Below are positions 15,105 to 23,434 of a stretch of DNA of 64,000 bases, piece after piece (the stretch's first letter is position 1; every line of letters starts with the position of its first letter). Where the stretch lies: positions 186,001 through 250,000 of the forward strand of contig NZ_AP025471.1 in the NCBI RefSeq assembly GCF_024347375.1. The letters are read 5' to 3'. The notes below the pieces were generated by a model. The model had not been told where the DNA came from. It ran no database searches and saw only the letters and a list, made by a program, of their open reading frames with translations. The DNA comes from Vibrio coralliirubri. GTDB taxonomy: Bacteria; Pseudomonadota; Gammaproteobacteria; Enterobacterales; Vibrionaceae. Made by a program: the position numbers and the translations under genes.

Positions 15105-16670
15105 ATGAGCCACCAATCTGCGTCATCTACTTCTTCACCACTTTCAGAGCAACAACAACGCTTTAGCAATATCATTTCAGATGCCAACCTGTCACCAAAA
15201 CAGAAGTCGAGCTATCTTGCCTTAGAAGCTGAAGCCAGCCTGCCGTATATGCCGGTAAGCAAAGAAGTAGAGCAAGCCTTACAACAAGGTGTGCTGTGTG
15301 ACATGTTTGAAGGGCACGCCCCATTTAAGCCGCGCTATGTTCTTCCAGATTATTCTAAATACTTACATCAAGGCTCAGAGTATTTAGAGCTTAGCGCGGC
15401 AACCAACTTCGATGAAGCATTGAACATGCTTACCATCCTTTACCACCATGTTCCTTCTGTCACTTCAATCCCGGTTTACCTAGGTCAGTTGGATGATGTG
15501 TTGATGCCTTTCGTGGGCGACTTAACGGAAGAGCAGGTATACCAAAAGATTAAACTCTTCTGGATCATGTTGGATCGCACACTGCCAGACGCCTTTATGC
15601 ATGTGAATATCGGCCCGACAGATAACATTATCTGCCGTACGATTTTACGTGTAGACGCTGAATTGAAGCAGATCGCGCCAAACTTAACCTTTATGTACGA
15701 TCCAGCTGTGACCCCTGATGATCTACTTCGTCATGCGGCGAGCAACATCTGTGAATGCAGTAAACCACATATTGCAAACTATCCCGCGCATGCCGAGGCT
15801 TACGGCGACAAGCGTTTTGGTATTGTGAGCTGCTATAACTCTCTGCCGTTAGCGGGCGGTTCCAACACCTTGGTGCGTATGAACCTTAAGCAAGTGGCGT
15901 TGAAGTCTGAGGACAGTGCTGATTTCTTACAACAAGTATTGCCTAACTACAGTGGCATCATGGTCGAACTGATGAACGCACGTAGTCGCTTCTTACATGA
16001 AGAGTCTAATTTTTTTGAAGGCTTCCTGACCAAAGAAGGCCTTATCGAAGAAGACCGCTTTGCTCCAATGTTCGGTATTTACGGCATGGCGGAAGCAGTC
16101 AATATCTTGATGGAGAAAGAGGGCCAAGCAGGGCGCTATGGTCACGATGAACAGGCGAATCAGCTTGGTCACCGTATCTCCGAAAAACTGGCTGAGATCG
16201 TTGAACGCTCTGACGTGAAGTATGGGTTAGAAGGTAAAGCTCTGCTGCATGCTCAAGGCGGTATTAGCTTAGATGAAGATGTGACGCCGGGTGTCCGTAT
16301 TCCTTATGGTTCCGAACCGGATCCAGTCTCTTACGTTCGTGCTACCGCTGGTCACCATAAGTTCTACACCTCGGGCATCAGTGACATTCTGACCATCGAC
16401 GAAACAGTGAAATCTAACCCTGAAGCGATGTTCAACTTGTGTAAAGGTGCGATTCAAGCGGGTTACCGTGAATTCACGGCTAATGTGGCATCAAACGATT
16501 TGGTTCGTGTGACGGGTTATATGATCAAGCTGTCTGACATTGCTAAATATGACGAACAAGGCTCACGCACCAATACCACCTTCTTAGGTGCTGAAGCTGC
16601 GAAGAACACGGGCATATTAGAGCGTAAACCACGCGTGGCGAGTTTAGAGATGTCGCCGACATACGAATAG
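15105..16670 (+). CDS. yjjI: YjjI family glycyl radical enzyme
   Basis: 521 aa. The C-terminal glycyl radical motif is RVTGYMIKL near residue 464. The mid-protein ESNFFEGFLTKEGLIEE and NICECSKPHIANYPAHAEAYG segments are YjjI-type. It is shorter than PflB-type enzymes. Known: YjjI is a glycyl radical enzyme whose reaction is not established, active only without oxygen after radical installation by a partner activase. ATG 15105 follows AAGGG. The activase gene yjjW follows 43 bp downstream in the same direction, so the pair forms an operon, probably under the twin palindromes upstream. Confidence 0.9.
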   Translation: MSHQSASSTSSPLSEQQQRFSNIISDANLSPKQKSSYLALEAEASLPYMPVSKEVEQALQQGVLCDMFEGHAPFKPRYVLPDYSKYLHQGSEYLELSAATNFDEALNMLTILYHHVPSVTSIPVYLGQLDDVLMPFVGDLTEEQVYQKIKLFWIMLDRTLPDAFMHVNIGPTDNIICRTILRVDAELKQIAPNLTFMYDPAVTPDDLLRHAASNICECSKPHIANYPAHAEAYGDKRFGIVSCYNSLPLAGGSNTLVRMNLKQVALKSEDSADFLQQVLPNYSGIMVELMNARSRFLHEESNFFEGFLTKEGLIEEDRFAPMFGIYGMAEAVNILMEKEGQAGRYGHDEQANQLGHRISEKLAEIVERSDVKYGLEGKALLHAQGGISLDEDVTPGVRIPYGSEPDPVSYVRATAGHHKFYTSGISDILTIDETVKSNPEAMFNLCKGAIQAGYREFTANVASNDLVRVTGYMIKLSDIAKYDEQGSRTNTTFLGAEAAKNTGILERKPRVASLEMSPTYE

Positions 16671-16713
16671 CTTTAACGTGTGTTTTGAGTTTCGACTACG
16701 AACAATGTGAATT

Positions 16714-17628
16714 ATGAAAATTTCTGATCTAACAACTCAAATGGCTAGGGTTAAAAATAATAAGACAGAAAAACAAGCGAAGGTCAGCCGTGTGCTGACC
16801 TTTTCTTGTGTTGACGGCCCGGGAAATCGTTTGGTGCTATTTCTTCAGGGCTGCAACTTTGACTGTATTACTTGCCACAACCCACACACAATTAATCACT
16901 GTAACCATTGTGGTGACTGCGTTAGCGGCTGTCCAAGCCGTGCTTTAAGCATGGTTGATGGCAAAGTGAAGTGGGACCCAGCAGCTTGTACTAACTGCGA
17001 TCAGTGCATTGATGTCTGCGACCATAAGTCGAGCCCGAAAATTACCACAATGACGGTCTCAGAGGTTCTGGAACTTGTCAGGCATAATCAGTTTTTCTTG
17101 AGTGGCATTACCGTTTCTGGCGGTGAAGCGACCATGCAGTTGCCGTTTATCATAGAACTGTTTCAAGCGATTAAACGTGATCCACAGTTAGCGCATCTCA
17201 CGTGCTTTATTGATAGTAATGGTTCGCTGTCACTTCAAGGGTGGGACAAGGTGTTGCCTTATCTTGATGGTGCGATGATTGACCTAAAATCATGGCAATC
17301 GGAAACACATCAATGGTTAGTGGGCAGAGGTAACCATAGGGTGTTTGAAACCATTAACTACTTAGCAGATAAAGGAAAACTGCACGAAGTTAGGTTGCTG
17401 CATATCCCAAATAAAAGCGATCTTGAAGATGAAATTGAACAGGTGGGGCGTTACTTGAAGACTCTACCAAGTGATGTTCGAATTCGACTGAATGCATTTC
17501 AACACCATGGTGTCATTGGTGAAGCGTTAGGTTGGCCGAAATGCACCGAACAGCAGATGCAGAGCTTTCACGATAAGCTCTACACCATAGTTCAAAGACC
17601 GATGCAAACCCCTGAGGTTTATACCTAG
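16714..17628 (+). CDS. yjjW: YjjW family glycine radical enzyme activase (radical SAM)
   Basis: 304 aa. The radical SAM cluster motif is CNFDCITC (CxxxCxxC), placed after VDGPGNRLVLFLQG as in PflA-like activases. Two ferredoxin-type 4Fe-4S motifs are inserted (CNHCGDCVSGCP and CTNCDQCIDVC). SGGEATMQ is the glycine-rich SAM-binding motif. Known: such activases cleave S-adenosylmethionine and abstract a hydrogen from the partner's glycine. The partner is YjjI immediately upstream. An internal start at Met10 is also possible. Degenerate tandem repeats follow the stop. Confidence 0.92.
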   Translation: MKISDLTTQMARVKNNKTEKQAKVSRVLTFSCVDGPGNRLVLFLQGCNFDCITCHNPHTINHCNHCGDCVSGCPSRALSMVDGKVKWDPAACTNCDQCIDVCDHKSSPKITTMTVSEVLELVRHNQFFLSGITVSGGEATMQLPFIIELFQAIKRDPQLAHLTCFIDSNGSLSLQGWDKVLPYLDGAMIDLKSWQSETHQWLVGRGNHRVFETINYLADKGKLHEVRLLHIPNKSDLEDEIEQVGRYLKTLPSDVRIRLNAFQHHGVIGEALGWPKCTEQQMQSFHDKLYTIVQRPMQTPEVYT

Positions 17629-17629
17629 T

Positions 17630-17717
17630 CTTTAAGTTTCTTAGGCGGCAATTAGGCTTCTAAGAACGTTAAGTTTCTAAAGATATTAAGCCTCTAAAAA
17701 TATTAAGCTTCTAAAAA
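17630..17717. repeat. Degenerate 17-20 bp tandem repeat after yjjW
   Basis: About five units of the form TTAAGYTTCTAAARATA run from the yjjW stop into the last codons of the convergent LysR gene. The last three units are spaced exactly 17 bp. It resembles in style, but not in sequence, the repeats at 10425-10519 and 39883-39924. Confidence 0.6.
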
Positions 17718-18614
17718 CAGGTCACACAACCATTTGATCGCTTGATCATTCATGTTGGGTTTATTCCACACCAAGCTATACGCCACCTTACCGTAATCAA
17801 AAGGTAAGGGCTTGCTCACTAAGCCCTGAGCTTGTTTAGCATGCTCAGCCCACTGTTTAGAGCAAGTGAATAGGAAAGGCGTGTGGTGACACAATACAGC
17901 CGCAGCACCGAAGTCCGCGACCGATATCGCCATTTCTCTTGGTTGGTGGCATTGAACCAAGTTTTGTTCAAAGTAAGGCTGAGACAGTTCGTTATCTAAA
18001 ATCCCAATGTGCTTGTAATCTAAGTAGCCTTCAATCGTCAGTTCTTGCTGAGCAAGAGGGTGGTCTGCGCCCATCAAACAAACCATCTTGTCTGGAAGAA
18101 TTGTTTCCCAAACCAGCTCTTTGTTATCGGTCGGCGGCTGAGATATATCATGGGGCAGCAAGATCAAATTGACCTTGCCACTGAGCAAAGCATCGAAGCC
18201 AAGTTGTTGTTTCGAATAGATGTTGAGCTTCGCGTTTGGTGCGAGTTCAGTGGTGATTTTACTTATCTTAGAGGCAAATACTTCGAAGGTACTTTCACGC
18301 ATCGAAAGTGAAAAACTGCCTTGGTACTCTTGAGGGGTAAAACTCTTCTGATGAAGCAGTCCGTTCATGCTTGAAAGAATTGCATGAACGGTGGGCGCTA
18401 TCTTCAGAGCAAAGGGAGTCGGGATAAGCTTGGTACCATCTCGATAGAAAAGCTCATCATTCAGAATGTCACGCAGCTGAGATAGGGTTTTGCTTACACT
18501 CGAAGGGCTGACACAGAGTTGCTCTGAGGTCTGAGTGACGCTGTGGGTGTTCAGCATAATATGCAGCGCAGTGAGGTGCTTAAGGCTCACCCTAGATAAG
18601 TGTAAGTAATCCAT
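17703..18614 (-). CDS. LysR family transcriptional regulator
   Basis: 303 aa. The N-terminal helix-turn-helix lies at about 10-65 (LKHLTALHIMLNTHSVTQTSEQLCVSPSSVSKTLSQLRDIL) and the effector domain at about 95-295. The Ser-rich recognition helix (SPSSVSKTLSQLR) resembles the NodD/LeuO-type subgroup. It is convergent with yjjW, and its last codons overlap tandem repeat sequence. The HMG-CoA reductase gene follows on the same strand after a 75-bp gap, so a regulatory link is possible but not shown. Confidence 0.85.
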   Translation of the reverse strand: MDYLHLSRVSLKHLTALHIMLNTHSVTQTSEQLCVSPSSVSKTLSQLRDILNDELFYRDGTKLIPTPFALKIAPTVHAILSSMNGLLHQKSFTPQEYQGSFSLSMRESTFEVFASKISKITTELAPNAKLNIYSKQQLGFDALLSGKVNLILLPHDISQPPTDNKELVWETILPDKMVCLMGADHPLAQQELTIEGYLDYKHIGILDNELSQPYFEQNLVQCHQPREMAISVADFGAAAVLCHHTPFLFTCSKQWAEHAKQAQGLVSKPLPFDYGKVAYSLVWNKPNMNDQAIKWLCDLFLEA

Positions 18615-18689
18615 TTATGACTCACGCATTCAGATTGGCTTGTGATTTTGCATGAACGACAAAACCGAACAAGCCAAATTGGATAAAGG

Positions 18690-19952
18690 TTATTTACGAG
18701 CTAGTTTATGGTGCGCTCGTGAAAAGTGGCCTGCACAAAATGCGCCCACAATCGATAGCTCACCCGCCAAACACAGTGCAGCACAAACTTCAGCTAGGGC
18801 TTGTGATTTACCGTTGCCATGCAGCCCAAGTAAATCTAAACAGGCTTTTTGACTTGGCAAGCCGGTACCACCGCCGACAGTCCCCACCATTAAGTTAGGC
18901 AGTGTCACGCTAGCGTATAAACCGCCTTCTTTGTTGAGTTCCATACGCGTCATACCAATCGCTGACTCAGCGACACAGGCCGCGTCTTGGCCACAAGCGA
19001 TATAAAGTGCCGCCAGCGCATTCGCATAATGGGCATTGATACCGATAGTACCACTCAAAGCGCCACCGACTGTGGTCATTTGACCAAACTGGACCATCTT
19101 CTCAGGCGTCGTGTGTAGGTACTTCGCGACAAGCTCAGCAGGGATATTAACCTCAGCAGTTACTTTTTTACCACGAACGCTGCGCAAGGTTTGGGTATTG
19201 GCTTTCTTATCGCCTGACAAGTTACCATCAAGGAAAGCGTGGTCAGGCTTAACTGGCGTATTTTCAATAATGTACTCAAACACGGCGTTGGTCGCGATGG
19301 TCACCATATTCTGACCTGAAGCGTCTCCGGTTAGAAATTCAAACACCAAGTAAACATGGTTACCCTCGATGTTGATATTGATGTCGGTAAGCTTGCCGTG
19401 TGATGTTGTTGATTCTGCCAAGATCTTGAATTGGTCATACTGAGTCACAGCCCAAGCCACAAACTGTCCGGCTTCAACTAATCCTTGGAATGCAAAGCCA
19501 GGAGTACGTGTTACGCCTTCATTGAGCAACATAGCACTTGCACCACCACAAGCCGTAATTAGCTTAGAACCACGGTTATAAGACGCGACAAGCGCAGCTT
19601 CTGTGGTCGCGAGTGGTACTAAGTAATCGCCCGTAGCAAATAGGCCATTAACTCTTAGTGGGCCTGAGACACCGACAGGGACTTTAACTGTGCCAATAAA
19701 GTGCTCAATGTTTTTCTCATAAGCTTGGATCTGGCTTTGTGTATGAGGGTCGAGCAGTTCTTGCTGTGAATCTGCATTATCGAGCGCTGTCCAGCGACGA
19801 GTGAGATTCTTTTCTGTCAGGTAGGGGCTAGGTGTCAGCCTATTTACTGGCTTTTCAAAATGAGGCTGAAGCTTTTTTTCTAATTCGTCTGCGGAGATGT
19901 CGCCTCCTAAAATAGAAACATAGTCACGGCGATGCAGATTTAGTTTTGGCAT
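18690..19952 (-). CDS. Hydroxymethylglutaryl-CoA reductase (class I)
   Basis: About 420 aa from ATG 19952 (MPKLNLHRRDYVS). The longer frame to 20024 adds a hydrophobic 24-residue leader not expected in bacterial members. Class I landmarks are visible: HFIGTVKVPVGVSGPLRVNG, TEAALVASYNRG, DASGQNM (the DAMGMNM box), and GTVGGGTGLPSQ, with a terminal His-rich stretch. It reduces HMG-CoA to mevalonate with NADPH. No other mevalonate-pathway gene is nearby. Known: vibrios make isoprenoids by the DXP route, and their HMG-CoA reductase was proposed to be laterally acquired. No good Shine-Dalgarno sequence precedes the chosen start. Confidence 0.9.
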   Translation of the reverse strand: MPKLNLHRRDYVSILGGDISADELEKKLQPHFEKPVNRLTPSPYLTEKNLTRRWTALDNADSQQELLDPHTQSQIQAYEKNIEHFIGTVKVPVGVSGPLRVNGLFATGDYLVPLATTEAALVASYNRGSKLITACGGASAMLLNEGVTRTPGFAFQGLVEAGQFVAWAVTQYDQFKILAESTTSHGKLTDININIEGNHVYLVFEFLTGDASGQNMVTIATNAVFEYIIENTPVKPDHAFLDGNLSGDKKANTQTLRSVRGKKVTAEVNIPAELVAKYLHTTPEKMVQFGQMTTVGGALSGTIGINAHYANALAALYIACGQDAACVAESAIGMTRMELNKEGGLYASVTLPNLMVGTVGGGTGLPSQKACLDLLGLHGNGKSQALAEVCAALCLAGELSIVGAFCAGHFSRAHHKLARK

Positions 19953-20113
19953 AAATAGTATGAAGTAAAGTTTGTGCAGCAAATTGGTTTGCGCTGATTC
20001 TACCGAGTAATAAACCAGAAACAAGCGCCTGATATAATGAGTTACAGTTTGTGTGGTTGTTGAAGCAAAAAGCAGCGAAGTTTCGCGAAATATAGGCTGT
20101 ATTTGAGCGAAAT

Positions 20114-20434
20114 TTAGATATGAATGTCGAGAAGGCTACCGATGGCTTCGTTTTGACGATCAACCACACTCGCACCAACGCGGTTATAACTTGCGCTTTG
20201 TGTCAGTTTAATCAAGGAATCGGTTGAAGATGAAGCAGGTTCAGGTTCTTTGTCTTTAAAGGAAATGGATTGTTCTGGCTCTATTTGATTAAAGCTGAGA
20301 TCGCTAGCTTGGAAAGTGTCGTCGGATTCTAGAGCGTGTTTGGAGGCTTGGTTGAGCTCGATTGCGGCTTCTTCAGCCATGTTGGTGGATTGCTGAATAA
20401 TGGCGTAACCAGATTGAATACCAGATATCGACAT
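20114..20434 (-). CDS. Hypothetical protein with flagellar rod/hook-like ends, 106 aa
   Basis: The N-terminus (SISGIQSGYAIIQQSTNMAEEA) resembles the first helix of flagellar axial proteins. The C-terminus (ASYNRVGASVVDRQNEAIGSLLDIHI) resembles their NAxVI-x-DEML-xLLDI tail. Between lies a 50-residue acidic, Ser-rich linker and no D1/D2 domain. It may be a minimal FlgE/FlgG-related protein or a degenerate copy. There is no flagellar gene in the window. The assignment rests on pattern only. Confidence 0.55.
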   Translation of the reverse strand: MSISGIQSGYAIIQQSTNMAEEAAIELNQASKHALESDDTFQASDLSFNQIEPEQSISFKDKEPEPASSSTDSLIKLTQSASYNRVGASVVDRQNEAIGSLLDIHI

Positions 20435-20555
20435 ATCAGAACCTTTTATTGACGTATGGAATGAGTCTAGGCGGACGATATTTTGAGCGCAATGGTGAAC
20501 AGATGAAATTTACGGTGAAAATGTGAACTTAAGCTAAAATAGTGATGTCTGTCTA

Positions 20556-20717
20556 TTAACTGAACAGGTCATTTAGCGCGTTTAACTCTTCATCAGTAAG
20601 CAAAGAAGGCTTCTCTGTTTCAAGGTTGCCGTCGATCTCACCCTGAAGTGCTTTTAATTGTTGTGGGCTAAGAAGCTGTATTTGCTGCTTAAATGCTTCA
20701 AATTGCTGTGTATTCAT
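20556..20717 (-). CDS. Small hypothetical protein, 53 aa
   Basis: I chose ATG 20717, preceded by AAAGG with seven-base spacing; an upstream start at 20741 lacks this. The product (MNTQQFEAFKQQIQLLSPQQ, then LKALQGEI and an acidic end) resembles the N-terminal segment that precedes the zinc ribbon in some IS1595-type transposases, but stands alone here. It may be a solitary domain or a small regulatory protein. Confidence 0.5.
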   Translation of the reverse strand: MNTQQFEAFKQQIQLLSPQQLKALQGEIDGNLETEKPSLLTDEELNALNDLFS

Positions 20718-20913
20718 AGTGTGACCTTTGTTCAAATCCATATGCTCTTTAGAGCATAGCCTACTGATTCAGGAAATCAAACAAGATTAAGTGAATATTA
20801 AATGATGTTTGAAGTTTCTTGAAACTAAGACAACTATAAATTCCTGTGGTCGTTTTTTGTCCGAGAAATGTTAGGCAAAGTTAAGGCTTGGTCAATCAAA
20901 GTCAGAAAATTCC

Positions 20914-21052
20914 TACAATGTAAAAACGCCTGCAACCCTTGTGGCACAAGGGTGGGTAAGTAATTGCTCTACCCAATTAGGGGTATGGGTAAAGCAATAT
21001 ATAAATATTTGTGATGATCAAAAGATAAGCAACTGGCGTTATCTTTTTGTTT
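20914..21052 (+). ncRNA. Candidate small RNA between the 53-aa gene and yccS
   Basis: The plus strand shows an extended -10-like TACAAT near 20914, then a palindrome, ACCCTTGTG-G-CACAAGGGT (20935-20953). A second stem-loop follows, ATTGCTCTACCC with GGGTAAAGCAAT (20963-20974 with 20987-20998). A last hairpin, AAAAGATAA/TTATCTTTT (20020s of the 21-kb region: 21020-21028 with 21039-21047), ends in TTTTTGTTTTT-type sequence. No plus-strand gene precedes it. Three stems ending in a terminator fit an independent transcript of about 120-130 nt. It matches no Vibrio sRNA that I can recall (Qrr, VqmR, Spot 42). There is no -35 consensus. Confidence 0.4.
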
Positions 21053-21055
21053 TTA
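21020..21055. terminator. Bidirectional terminator hairpin downstream of yccS
   Basis: The stem AAAAGATAA/TTATCTTTT has a 10-nt loop. The plus strand continues TTTTTGTTTTT-like, while the minus strand ends TTATCTTTTG. On the minus strand it lies 27 bp past the yccS stop and can terminate that gene. On the plus strand it could end the candidate small RNA. Confidence 0.6.
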
Positions 21056-21073
21056 CGGTATTTTGTTTGTTGC

Positions 21074-23257
21074 TCAAGAAGCTTCCGTTTCAAACGGCTT
21101 GTCGATCTTAACCTTAACGGCAAACTTGGTTGCTAAGGTATGCAGTTCTGGAAGCATTCGATAGATCAAATGGAGCTGTTGTAGAACCATTTTGACAGAA
21201 TTCTCATCTTCTTCTCGCCATTCACTCAAACGTTTATCCAACTCAGGGTCATAAGCGTTTTTCACTTCACAATGCTCTTTATGAGAATAGAGTTGATCAT
21301 TTAGAGCGTCGAGATGCTCGTGGATTACTCTGTGCGCATCTAGCACCAGTTTGTGTGTCGCCTCATCATCAATACGCGTTCTGTGAGCACCCAGAGCCGA
21401 GATATAGCTAAGTAGAGCATGATTGAGTGTTAAGAATCGGAAGCTCTCATCTTCAGAGGTACGGTATTTACCCGGTTCAACCAACATGCTACTGATGGCG
21501 GCAGTCAGGTTTGCATCATTATTATGCGCACTACGTCGAGCGATACGATAGTTAAGGCTATCTTTCTTACCAACACGGTATTGGCCGATGATTTGAGCGA
21601 GATAGTTCTTATTGGAATCGAGCGCATCCGCCATCACTTTGTGCAGTCGCTTCGATTGCCAATCAGGCAACACATAAATGACAGCAAGTACGGCGAGAGC
21701 ACAACCAATAAAGGTATCCGCTAACCTTGGCAATACTACCGCGTAGCCTTCACCTAATTGGTTAAAGCAGAAGAGCACAAGCAGTGTGATAAAGCCGGTC
21801 GCAAACCCGTAGTTATTGATTCGAAACGCAAAGAACATCACGCCACTGATCACAATGAACACCAATTGGCTCTCTTGTGACGGGAAGAAGGTCAGTAACG
21901 GAACTCCGATCAATAAGCCTGCGACCGTGCCAATGACACGCGCCGTCAGTTTTTGACGGGTTGCACTGTAGTTCGGCTGACACACAAACAGCGTCGTCAG
22001 TAGAATCCAATAGCCTCGTTCAATATCAAAGCCTTGGATAATCCCGTAGCCTAGCGTCAAAGTGATCGCCATGCGTATCGCGTGGCGGAATAGCATAGAA
22101 TCGGTGTGCAAGTTAGCTTTGATCTTGTGCCACATTGCCGTCAAAGTATGAGGGTTGGTATCGTCCAATACACCTTCTTCGATCTTCTCTGCATCTGGGT
22201 TGCTGATATTCGAGAGCTGTTTTTCAACGGTTGCTAGGTTATTGAATAAGTAATCCAACTGGTTCAGCAGTGATTTCCATTCAGGGTTGTTCTGTTGGTG
22301 CAGGTGATTGAGCGAAGACATCAGCTCATCAAGTGCCAGTACAGACTTGTCACCATGCTGGTATTCAGTGCCAACTTTCAATGAGCTCGCCACTTCTTTA
22401 CAGGCTGTTGCCTGCGCTTCCAGTAGATACTTAAATCGAAACAACACGTCAGAGCGTTCAAAGTGTTTTGCTAGCTCTTGATAACGATAATGGCTTGAGC
22501 TTACGCGTTCATGAATATCTTGTGCGATAAAGTAGGTGTTAAGAAATCGGTCACTAGGACCGTCAATGTGTCCGCGCTTAGAGCGGTTGAGTAGCGTCGC
22601 TTTACACATGTTAAGTGCATTAACGGTACTCGCATTGAGCTTGGCTTCAATGATTCGGTGTGGTTGGGGAATCAAGTCTGAAACGGGGTAGAAGAGTTCC
22701 GCTTTTGAATCGATGTAATTACCGATTTGATCGAATACCGTGGCAAGGTTTTGCTGCACGGGTTGCATTGGCCACACTATCTGCCAAATCATCGACATGA
22801 AGTAGTACCAAGCGGCGCCAGTCAACAGTAGAAGTGGTTGAAACCAAAGGTTGGTGCTCTCGTGTGCACCAAGCATGGTATAGATGGCAACTAAGAGAGA
22901 GCCAAACGCGATACTCGCGTATTTAGGGCCAATTGCCCCGAGAATGATAAAAGAGAAGGTTGAAACAAAAAGCCCGATCGCGAACAGCCAAGGCGTATCG
23001 AAGAGAAGTTCAATAGAGAAAGCCGCAACGGCGAAACAGATAAAGGTCAGCGTGAGTGCTTTCAAGCGTCCGGTAAAGCTGTCATCACTTTCCGCAAGAG
23101 CCGCAGCAATAACGCCCAAGATCAAAGGCGTGATCAGTGTGTTTTGTCCATAATACCAAGCAGGCACCACCACACCGAGCAGAGTGATGAGAATTAATAT
23201 GCTGTAATTTATGGTTTTATTCGCCCAATAGAGGCGTAATTTGGCTGAGAAGTCCAC
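21074..23257 (-). CDS. yccS: YccS family inner-membrane protein (FUSC domain)
   Basis: 727 aa. Two clusters of about five to six membrane helices (about 15-155 and 395-525) flank a soluble helical region, and a cytosolic C-terminal region of about 200 residues follows. This is the YccS/YhfK two-half organisation, and the FAFRINNYGFATGFITLLVLF section is typical of the family. The transported substrate is unknown; relatives include aromatic acid exporters (AaeB). It is divergent from helD, with 177 bp between. In E. coli yccS also lies close to helD and mgsA, and the same order is kept here. Confidence 0.88.
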   Translation of the reverse strand: MDFSAKLRLYWANKTINYSILILITLLGVVVPAWYYGQNTLITPLILGVIAAALAESDDSFTGRLKALTLTFICFAVAAFSIELLFDTPWLFAIGLFVSTFSFIILGAIGPKYASIAFGSLLVAIYTMLGAHESTNLWFQPLLLLTGAAWYYFMSMIWQIVWPMQPVQQNLATVFDQIGNYIDSKAELFYPVSDLIPQPHRIIEAKLNASTVNALNMCKATLLNRSKRGHIDGPSDRFLNTYFIAQDIHERVSSSHYRYQELAKHFERSDVLFRFKYLLEAQATACKEVASSLKVGTEYQHGDKSVLALDELMSSLNHLHQQNNPEWKSLLNQLDYLFNNLATVEKQLSNISNPDAEKIEEGVLDDTNPHTLTAMWHKIKANLHTDSMLFRHAIRMAITLTLGYGIIQGFDIERGYWILLTTLFVCQPNYSATRQKLTARVIGTVAGLLIGVPLLTFFPSQESQLVFIVISGVMFFAFRINNYGFATGFITLLVLFCFNQLGEGYAVVLPRLADTFIGCALAVLAVIYVLPDWQSKRLHKVMADALDSNKNYLAQIIGQYRVGKKDSLNYRIARRSAHNNDANLTAAISSMLVEPGKYRTSEDESFRFLTLNHALLSYISALGAHRTRIDDEATHKLVLDAHRVIHEHLDALNDQLYSHKEHCEVKNAYDPELDKRLSEWREEDENSVKMVLQQLHLIYRMLPELHTLATKFAVKVKIDKPFETEAS

Positions 23258-23434
23258 AGTCGCTCACTTGACACACTAAAAACCATAATCCTAACAGAAA
23301 TCAAGCACAAGAATTTGATACTTATCCATAATTGCCCGTAGGTGGTCATGAAAGCGTCGATAAGATATGAGATATTATTAATTCTCATTGCATCATGATA
23401 TAAATTCAATATTCCCAATTAAGAGCACACTCCA

